NCBI RefSeq assembly: GCF_000166295.1 | Contig: NC_017506.1 | Location: forward strand, 2,666,001 to 2,730,000 | Reading direction: 5' to 3' | Origin: Marinobacter adhaerens HP15 | GTDB taxonomy: Bacteria; Pseudomonadota; Gammaproteobacteria; Pseudomonadales; Oleiphilaceae | DNA: 64,000 nt | In this document: positions 58,070 through 64,000 of the stretch, piece after piece | Layout of the letters: the number at the start of each line of letters is the position of its first letter | Numbering within the stretch: the first letter of the stretch is position 1 | Translations under genes and position numbers: made by a program | The notes under the pieces: generated by a model | What the model was told of the DNA's origin: nothing | The model's input: only the letters and a program-made list of their open reading frames with translations | The model's database searches: none

Positions 58070-59871
58070 CAGAACCACTCCGATTTCATGTTCAGACAGG
58101 TATCGTCCTGATTGCGCAGCAGCACCAGATCCTGAGCCACGGTTGGCAATTCCCAGTGGAAGAAGTACTGGGCCGCCTGCAGTTTGCCCTGGTAGAAATT
58201 GCCTTCATCATCGGTATTCGCGGAACCCAGGGCATGGGAGGCCGCATTGGCCTGACGCAGCCACATCCAGGCCACCATAATGTGCCCGAACAGGTGCAGG
58301 TAGCAGGAGGCATTGGCCAGGGTTTTGTCGGGATCGCCTTCCATCAGGGATTTACCCAGGCTTTGGGTAACCTTCACTGCCTGCTGCAGGGTTTCACTCA
58401 GGGACAGGGCCCATTGCTGGCAACGATCGGTGGTGGCTGCCTGCAGGTCCACCTGCATTTCCTGCATGAGCAGCTGCAAACCGTGGCTTTGATCCTGCCA
58501 GATCTTACGGCCCAGCAGGTCCATGGCCTGGATACCATTGGTGCCTTCGTGAATCGGGTTAAGGCGGTTGTCACGCCAGCACTGCTCTACCGGGTACTCC
58601 CGGGTGTAACCTGCGCCACCGTATACCTGAATGGCCAGGTCGTTAGCCTTGGGGCCGTATTCGGAAGGCCATGCTTTGATCACCGGAGTGAGCAGGTCCA
58701 GCAGCTTTCCGGCTTCCTGGCGTTTCTGTTCGTCCGGATGGGTGTGCTGGTCATCCATCAGTCGTGCGCCATAGAGGCAGAGAGCCAGGCCACCTTCACT
58801 GTAGGCTTTCTGGGCCAGCAGCATGCGACGGACATCGGCGTGATCAATAATCGGCACCTGCGGGCTTTCCGGGTTCTTCTCGCTGGCCTTGCGCCCCTGA
58901 AGACGGTCTTTGGCGTATTCGAGGCTGTGCATGTAACCCCGATAGCCGATCACGGCAGCGCCGAAACCGACACCGACCCGCGCTTCGTTCATCATCTGGA
59001 ACATGTATTTCAGGCCCTGATGGGGCTCGCCCACCAGATAGCCGTGGCAGGGGGCATCGTCGCCGAAACTCAGTGCAGTAGACGTGGTTCCCCGGTAGCC
59101 CAGCTTGTGAATCAGGCCAGCGAGGCTGACGCCGTTGCGTTCAGTGGGATTGCCTTCATCATCCACCAGAAACTTGGGCACGATGAACAGGGAGATACCT
59201 TTCACGCCCGCCGGCGCGCCTTTGATCTTGGCCAGCACCATGTGAACGATGTTGTCAGTGATGGACTGCTCGCCGCCGGAGATATAAATCTTCGCGCCCT
59301 TGATCAGATAGTGCCCCTCATCTGTGGGCGACGCCGATGTCCGAATATCCGCAAGGGAGGAACCAGCGTGGGGCTCGGTCAGGGCCATGGTGCCGCTGAA
59401 ACGACCGCTGAGCATGTTCGGAAGAAAGGTGGTTTTCTGCTGTTCGTTGCCGAAAACCCGGATGAGGTTGGCGGCAGCTGTGGTCAGAAACGGGTAACCC
59501 GCGGTGCCGGGGTTGGCAGCTGTGAAGAAACCATTGCAGGCGGCCATGACCGATTCAGGCAACTGCATGCCACCCAGTTCATAGTCGTAACGTCCTGCGA
59601 TAAAGCCGGCTTGCGCATAGGCGTCGAAGGCTTCCTTCACCTGCGGCAGCATCTCGACCTGGCCGTTGACGAACTTTGGTTCGTCCTTGTCGGCGGCGCT
59701 GTTATGGGTGGCAAACTTTTCCCGTGCCATCTTGTCGGCGGTTTCAATGACGGCATCGAAGGTGTCGCGGTTGTGTTCGCTGAAGCGCTCGCGGGTGGTG
59801 AGGTTTTCGGTATCGAGAACTTCGTAGAGCTGGAACGCCAGGTCGCGGCGGTCGATCAGGGTGTCGGTCAT
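58069..59871 (-). CDS. acyl-CoA dehydrogenase, long (about 600-residue) form
   Basis: A 600-residue FAD-dependent acyl-CoA dehydrogenase. FAD/substrate motifs are GTMALTEPHAGSSLADIRTSA, GAKIYISGGEQ and YGGAGYTREYPVEQCWRDNRLNPIHEGTNGIQAMDLLGRKI, followed by the C-terminal helical extension typical of FadE-like long forms (about 470-600). The glutamate of YPVEQCWRD/HEGTN is in place for catalysis. It probably starts beta-oxidation of long-chain acyl-CoA, such as that from alkane oxidation. First gene of a pair with the enoyl-CoA hydratase, divergent from an AraC-type regulator. Confidence 0.9.
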   Translation of the reverse strand: MTDTLIDRRDLAFQLYEVLDTENLTTRERFSEHNRDTFDAVIETADKMAREKFATHNSAADKDEPKFVNGQVEMLPQVKEAFDAYAQAGFIAGRYDYELGGMQLPESVMAACNGFFTAANPGTAGYPFLTTAAANLIRVFGNEQQKTTFLPNMLSGRFSGTMALTEPHAGSSLADIRTSASPTDEGHYLIKGAKIYISGGEQSITDNIVHMVLAKIKGAPAGVKGISLFIVPKFLVDDEGNPTERNGVSLAGLIHKLGYRGTTSTALSFGDDAPCHGYLVGEPHQGLKYMFQMMNEARVGVGFGAAVIGYRGYMHSLEYAKDRLQGRKASEKNPESPQVPIIDHADVRRMLLAQKAYSEGGLALCLYGARLMDDQHTHPDEQKRQEAGKLLDLLTPVIKAWPSEYGPKANDLAIQVYGGAGYTREYPVEQCWRDNRLNPIHEGTNGIQAMDLLGRKIWQDQSHGLQLLMQEMQVDLQAATTDRCQQWALSLSETLQQAVKVTQSLGKSLMEGDPDKTLANASCYLHLFGHIMVAWMWLRQANAASHALGSANTDDEGNFYQGKLQAAQYFFHWELPTVAQDLVLLRNQDDTCLNMKSEWF

Positions 59872-59935
59872 GCTTGGTCTCCTGTTTGATGTCGTTAGCC
59901 TCTCACAACTGGTTTTTCCTGGAAACCGGCGTTTA

Positions 59936-59952
59936 TGACATAATTATGGTCA
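59936..59952. promoter_or_regulatory. palindromic site between the acyl-CoA dehydrogenase and AraC-type genes
   Basis: The 10-base perfect palindrome CATAATTATG (59939-59948) is flanked by TGA and GTCA, giving a near-symmetric 17-base site. It lies in the 114-base divergent promoter region, where a regulator of the two genes would bind. AraC proteins usually bind direct repeats, so another regulator is possible. Confidence 0.4.
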
Positions 59953-59985
59953 ATATTGCCACTCATGGCCTAATTTGGAGTTTGC

Positions 59986-60981
59986 ATGCGAACGGTCTCT
60001 GTTATCGGTTTTGATGGCGCTTTAGCCAGCGCCATCACTGGCATTATTGATCTTTTCCGTCTTGCCGGCGTTACCTGGGCGCGAATTAACGATGAAGCGC
60101 CGACACCCCGATTCACAACCCGGCTTCTGACGAAGGACGGAGCGCCCTGCCGCTGCATTAACGGACTGACCATTCAGCCAGACGGAGCCTGGAACGATTT
60201 GTTACCGGGTGGCGACGACAGCGATCTGGTGGTGATACCGACTATTGGTGGTCCTATCGAAGTCGTTCTGGCCGGGAATTCGGAGCTTATTGAATGGCTG
60301 AGCGCATTTCGGTCTTCAGACGCCGGGCAGGTGCGGGTAGCCAGTAACTGTACCGGTGCGTTCATGCTGGCCGAGGCGGGGCTGCTGGATGGTCGTCAGG
60401 CGACGACGCATTGGGGCTTCAGCCATCAGTTCCGCCAGCGCTTTCCGGCGGTGAACCTTCAGCCGGACAAGCTGGTAACGGTGGACGGCGACATTGCCTG
60501 TGCCGGGGGCGGCATGGCCTGGTGGGATCTGGGGATCTATCTGGTCGAACGTTACGCGGGGGCTCAGGTGGCGCGGGAGCTGGCGAAGGCGTTTGTGATT
60601 GATGCGGGGCGGACCAGTCAGGCGCCTTACAGCGCCCTGCAGGCTCGCCGTTACCATTCTGATGCCGCCATTCTGAAGCTGCAGGACTGGCTGGACAGTC
60701 ATTACCGCGAACCTGTTTCCCTGCAACGCCTGGCTTCACTCAGCGGACTCACCGAGCGTTCTCTGATTCGCCGATTCAAGGCAGCCACTGGTGACACGCC
60801 CACCGGGTATCTGCAACTTCTACGGATTGAGGTGGCACGTCAGCATTTGGAGAAATCGCGGTTACCGATTGATGAAATCACCCAGTTGGTGGGCTACGAA
60901 GACGTGAGTTCGTTCACGCGTCTGTTCCGCAAACATACTGGGCTTTCACCCGGTGCTTACCGCTCTCGCTTTGTCAGGTAA
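59986..60981 (+). CDS. GlxA-type AraC-family regulator with DJ-1/PfpI domain
   Basis: A 331-residue transcription regulator. Residues 1-195 form a DJ-1/PfpI-like domain with the nucleophile-elbow Cys in ASNCTGAFMLAEAGLLDGR. The C-terminal 100 residues form the AraC double HTH (SLQRLASLSGLTERSLIRRFKAATGDTPTGYLQLLRIEVARQHLE and IDEITQLVGYEDVSSFTRLFRKHTGLSPGAYR). It is divergent from the acyl-CoA dehydrogenase pair, so it probably controls that pair in response to a metabolite. Confidence 0.9.
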   Translation: MRTVSVIGFDGALASAITGIIDLFRLAGVTWARINDEAPTPRFTTRLLTKDGAPCRCINGLTIQPDGAWNDLLPGGDDSDLVVIPTIGGPIEVVLAGNSELIEWLSAFRSSDAGQVRVASNCTGAFMLAEAGLLDGRQATTHWGFSHQFRQRFPAVNLQPDKLVTVDGDIACAGGGMAWWDLGIYLVERYAGAQVARELAKAFVIDAGRTSQAPYSALQARRYHSDAAILKLQDWLDSHYREPVSLQRLASLSGLTERSLIRRFKAATGDTPTGYLQLLRIEVARQHLEKSRLPIDEITQLVGYEDVSSFTRLFRKHTGLSPGAYRSRFVR

Positions 60982-61091
60982 TGTCTGGTCGGTCCTGCCT
61001 GGCCCGGGTTATGCATCGGTTTCCAATGAAGGCCAATGTTCGGCCTGAAACGTAAAGAATACCGACAGGTGTCACTATGGGGAGGTCCGCC

Positions 61092-61256
61092 ATGAATGCA
61101 CCGATCAGACAAAGCCAGGCAGAGATTCTGAGCAGGCTGTACGACATGAAGCGCAAGCAGATCGAGCAGGCACTGCAGCAGGGAAACAGCCTTCGAAGTC
61201 AGGTACTTGAAGCTGAAGCCGAGGCGATTTCAAATGCCTTGAAAGCCGCCCGCTAA
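61092..61256 (+). CDS. 54-residue helical small protein
   Basis: ATG 61092 is preceded by GGGGAGGTCCGCC, an excellent ribosome site, and opens 54 codons ending in TAA at 61254-61256. The sequence (MNAPIRQSQAEILSRLYDM then KRKQIEQALQQGN and VLEAEAEAISNALKAAR) is strongly amphipathic and helical. I do not recognise the family. It lies 110 bases after the AraC-type gene and is convergent with the CNNM-like gene, with 15 bases between the stops. Confidence 0.6.
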   Translation: MNAPIRQSQAEILSRLYDMKRKQIEQALQQGNSLRSQVLEAEAEAISNALKAAR

Positions 61257-61271
61257 CCAAACCAAACCCTT

Positions 61272-62294
61272 CTATCCGGAGCCATACTTCTTCAGACGCC
61301 GGCTCCAGCGCTGCTTCGCATACCGGCGGAGGTTCGAGACATTATCGGTTTCATCCATGATTTCCGTGCCCAAAAGTGTCTCCAGTATGTCCTCCAGCGT
61401 CACTATTCCCAGCCAGGTTCCCAATTCGTCATAGACGACGGCCAGGTGTTGCCGCTCTCGCAGCATGTCCGAAAACAGGAATTCGATGTTGGTGTTGCCT
61501 TTCACTCGCTTGATCTTGCGCATGTGATCGAGCAGGTCGACATCGGAATCGAGGTTGATCAGGTCTGCCCGATGCAGGTACCCGAGCGCCTCGCCTTCCT
61601 CATCGATTACCGGGTATCGGGAGAACGGTGATTTGCTGACCTGCTCCCGGAACTGGTCGTAAGTGATGTCCGGATCAACGTACTTGCAGACCGTCCTTGG
61701 TGTCATCACGGAACTGACCTTGATCTCGTGGAATCGCAGGACGTTGTGAATCATGCGCCGTTCGTCTTCGTCCAGGGCCTGCTGATCCTTGCCGATCTCC
61801 GCCAGGGCGCTGATCTCCGCACGGATATCAACGTCGGCCTCACCAGACCCAATTCGGCGGGTGACCTGTTTGGACAACCAGATGAACGGCAGCAGCGCCT
61901 TGATCATGAACCCCAGAATAGCTGGCAGCCGTGGCGCAATACTCCGCCAGTATTTGGCGCCAATGGTTTTGGGAATAATTTCCGAGAATATCAGGATAGC
62001 CAGGGTCATTACCGCAGAGGCAATGCCGAGCCAGGCTTCCCCAAAAACCACCGTTACCTGGGCGCCAACGCCAGTTGCGCCCACGGTGTGGGCAACCGTG
62101 TTCAGTGTAAGGATTGCAGACAGGGGATCGTCCACATCGTCTTTCAGTTTTCGCAACCGGGCGAAAAGCTTCGGCTTCTCTTTTTTCAGTGAGGCGATGT
62201 AGCTCGGAGTCACCGAAAGCAAGGCCGCCTCTAGAATGGAGCATAAAAAGGAGAAGCCAATCGAGAGCACTGCGAAGGCAATTAGTAATGTCAT
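61272..62294 (-). CDS. CNNM/CorC-like membrane protein with DUF21 and CBS domains
   Basis: A 340-residue membrane protein. The DUF21 part (residues 1-150) has four helices, with SILEAALLSVTPSYIASLKKE and IFSEIIPKTIGAKYW. Two CBS domains follow (about 185-310), with VMTPRTVCKYVDPDITYDQF and LAVVYDELGTWLGIVTLEDILETLLG. Relatives act in Mg2+/Co2+ handling. The C-terminal CorC-HlyC domain is absent, as in other shorter members. Start ATG 62294 overlaps the stop of fadH as ATGA. The longer frame upstream is rejected. Confidence 0.88.
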   Translation of the reverse strand: MTLLIAFAVLSIGFSFLCSILEAALLSVTPSYIASLKKEKPKLFARLRKLKDDVDDPLSAILTLNTVAHTVGATGVGAQVTVVFGEAWLGIASAVMTLAILIFSEIIPKTIGAKYWRSIAPRLPAILGFMIKALLPFIWLSKQVTRRIGSGEADVDIRAEISALAEIGKDQQALDEDERRMIHNVLRFHEIKVSSVMTPRTVCKYVDPDITYDQFREQVSKSPFSRYPVIDEEGEALGYLHRADLINLDSDVDLLDHMRKIKRVKGNTNIEFLFSDMLRERQHLAVVYDELGTWLGIVTLEDILETLLGTEIMDETDNVSNLRRYAKQRWSRRLKKYGSG

Positions 62295-64000
62295 AATTTG
62301 GCTGCGACTTCCGTTCCCTGCCGGATGGCCCGTTTGGCGTCCAGTTCTTCGGCGACGTCTGCACCGCCGATCAGATGCGCGGTCACCCCAGAGTCCGATA
62401 ACTCGTCGAAAAGTTCCCGATAAGGTTCCTGGCCTGCACAAATAATCACATTGTCCACGGCCAACACCCGACTCTCCGTGACCTTGCCATCTTTGTCGGT
62501 CAGTGAGATATGCAGACCCTGGTCGTCAATCCGCTCATAGCGACAGCCCCTCAGCATCTCGACTTCACGGTGCTTCAGGCTGTTGCGGTGCACCCAACCC
62601 GACGTCTTGCCCAGACCGCCGCCGACCTTGCCGGTTTTTCGCTGCATCAGGTAAATCTTTCGGGGCGACGGTGTTGGCTGGCGCTCGGCCAGGCCTCCGG
62701 GGCCATCGAAGTCCGGGTTGACGCCCCATTCCGCCTGCCAGTCGGCAACGCTGACCTGCTCGCCTTCGGGATGGTGGCTGAAGTCGTGTGTCAGGAACTC
62801 GCTGACATCGAAGCCTATACCGCCGGCACCAATAACCGCCACAGTCTCACCAACCGGTTTGTTGTGACGAAGCACATCGAGGTACCCGAGCACCTTGGGA
62901 TGATCGATGCCTTCAATTGCCGGTGTTCTCGGCTTCACGCCAGTGGCGATCACCACGTCATCAAAGCCCTGGGCCTTGAGTGAGTCCGCGTCCACGCGCG
63001 TGCCCAGCTTCAGGTCGATCTCCAACAGCTCTATCTGGCGCTGGTAATAACGAAGGGTTTCGTAGAATTCTTCCTTGCCCGGGATGCGTTTGGCGTAGTT
63101 GAACTGACCGCCAATCCGATCGTCCGCGTCGAAAAGGGTCACCTTGTGGCCCCGTTTCGCGGCGGTGGTCGCTGCTGCCAGCCCCGCAGGTCCGGCCCCC
63201 ACCACTGCGACCCGGCGCACAACCGGCGCTACCGTCAACACCAGCTCGGTTTCGTGGCAGGCCCTCGGGTTTACAAGGCACGATGCCCGCTTGGCCTGGA
63301 AGGCATGGTCAAGACACGCCTGGTTGCAGGCAATGCAGGTGTTGATTTCGTCACTGCGCCCCTGCTCGGCTTTGCGAACAAACTCGCTGTCCGCCAACAG
63401 AGGCCGGGCCATCGACACCATATCCGCCTTTCCGGCGGCGAGAATCTCTTCTCCTTTTTCGGGGGTGTTGATGCGGTTGGTGGTACACACCGGGATATCC
63501 ACTTCTCCATAGAACTTGGCGGTGACATCGGCGAAGCCGCCCCGGGGAACCGAGGTAACGATGGTGGGCACACGGGCTTCATGCCAGCCAATCCCGGTAT
63601 TGATGATGGTGGCGCCTGCCTGCTCAATGGCCTTGCCCAGCGTCACGATCTGATCCCAGGTCTGGCCACCCTCGACCAGGTCCAGCATGGACAACCGGTA
63701 GATAATGATAAATTCAGGCCCAACAGCCTCGCGCATACGGCGGACAATCTCCACGGGCAGGCGCATACGGTTCTCGTAAGGGCCACCCCACTTGTCCGTT
63801 CTCTTGTTGGTCCGCTCACACAAAAACTGGTTGATGAAATAGCCTTCGGAGCCCATCACCTCGACGCCATCATAACCCGCAAATTTCGCGAGCTTCGCGG
63901 CACTGACGAAATCGTTGATCTGACGTTCAACTCCTTTCGAGGAAAGGGCGCGGGCCTTGAACGGGCTGATCGGCGCTTTGGTTGCCGACGCCGAGACAAT
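62291..64000 (-). CDS. fadH: 2,4-dienoyl-CoA reductase (FadH-like), N-terminus beyond window
   Basis: Partial gene running off the right edge; about 569 residues are visible. The FMN TIM barrel contains the GYDGVEVMGSEGYFINQFL loop. The iron-sulfur ligands are in CIACNQACLDHAFQAKRASCLVNP, and the FAD/NADPH part has VAVVGAGPAGLAAATTAAKRG and AVIGAGGIGFDVSEFL. These match E. coli FadH, which reduces 2,4-dienoyl-CoA during unsaturated fatty-acid degradation. Its stop overlaps the CNNM-like gene as ATGA, an unusual partner. Confidence 0.92.
   Translation of the reverse strand: MVSASATKAPISPFKARALSSKGVERQINDFVSAAKLAKFAGYDGVEVMGSEGYFINQFLCERTNKRTDKWGGPYENRMRLPVEIVRRMREAVGPEFIIIYRLSMLDLVEGGQTWDQIVTLGKAIEQAGATIINTGIGWHEARVPTIVTSVPRGGFADVTAKFYGEVDIPVCTTNRINTPEKGEEILAAGKADMVSMARPLLADSEFVRKAEQGRSDEINTCIACNQACLDHAFQAKRASCLVNPRACHETELVLTVAPVVRRVAVVGAGPAGLAAATTAAKRGHKVTLFDADDRIGGQFNYAKRIPGKEEFYETLRYYQRQIELLEIDLKLGTRVDADSLKAQGFDDVVIATGVKPRTPAIEGIDHPKVLGYLDVLRHNKPVGETVAVIGAGGIGFDVSEFLTHDFSHHPEGEQVSVADWQAEWGVNPDFDGPGGLAERQPTPSPRKIYLMQRKTGKVGGGLGKTSGWVHRNSLKHREVEMLRGCRYERIDDQGLHISLTDKDGKVTESRVLAVDNVIICAGQEPYRELFDELSDSGVTAHLIGGADVAEELDAKRAIRQGTEVAAKL

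Noticed and set aside
58156..59889. 577-codon open frame on the plus strand
   Set aside because: It is antisense to the acyl-CoA dehydrogenase with its conserved motifs on the minus strand; its translation has no family pattern and looks like a GC-rich codon shadow.

Overview
The window looks like chromosomal DNA of a marine, hydrocarbon-using gammaproteobacterium, most likely Marinobacter or a close relative. This is inferred from gene content: an AlkB alkane hydroxylase, a complete acyclic-terpene (atu) cluster, beta-oxidation genes, several TRAP transport proteins and typical gammaproteobacterial housekeeping genes. I saw no rRNA, tRNA, CRISPR array, prophage or insertion sequence. Most of it reads as stable core or accessory chromosome.

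Layout. 0-13 kb: an EAL-domain protein, an SLC13/TrkA-C anion transporter, parE, a secreted S8 protease lipoprotein translationally coupled to a PrcB-like lipoprotein, and a TRAP transport operon of unusual build (TatT-like lipoprotein, AdeT-like binding protein, fused permease). 13.2-25.8 kb: a TetR regulator divergent from atuABCDEFGH in the gene order known from Pseudomonas (geranyl-CoA carboxylase pathway). atuH carries a one-base frameshift in a run of seven A. 25.8-39.8 kb: a quinone oxidoreductase, a membrane-anchored BLUF blue-light sensor, a TRIC-type channel, azgA-apt purine salvage, an ABC1-family kinase-like protein, a sirtuin and a D-2-hydroxyglutarate dehydrogenase divergent from serA, an OmpA lipoprotein, two alpha/beta hydrolases, a GIY-YIG protein and a DMT permease. 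40-50.5 kb: an orphan TRAP-type binding lipoprotein, an MscS channel next to an unrecognised protein, rlmJ, and a Fur-box-preceded imelysin/di-heme oxidoreductase/imelysin/DUF1513 operon, then an MFS-like transporter. 50.5-64 kb: a chemoreceptor with its sensor at the C-terminus, PhoX phosphatase, small lipoproteins, alkB, an acyl-CoA dehydrogenase/enoyl-CoA hydratase pair with a divergent AraC-type regulator, a small unknown protein, a CNNM/CorC-like protein and the C-terminal part of fadH.

How the genes work together. AlkB, the 600-residue acyl-CoA dehydrogenase, the enoyl-CoA hydratase and FadH form a hydrocarbon and fatty-acid theme. The atu cluster feeds citronellol/geraniol-type terpenes towards beta-oxidation. 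serA and the divergent 2-hydroxyglutarate dehydrogenase fit the known coupling of serine synthesis to D-2-hydroxyglutarate recycling.

The most striking unexplained structure is a family of six intergenic elements of about 100 bp. Each has two short hairpins with TGGA/GGGA-like loops inside a long perfect or near-perfect outer stem. The core is conserved, but the outer stem differs in every copy while staying self-complementary. Five of the six lie in the atu cluster, four of them between its genes.
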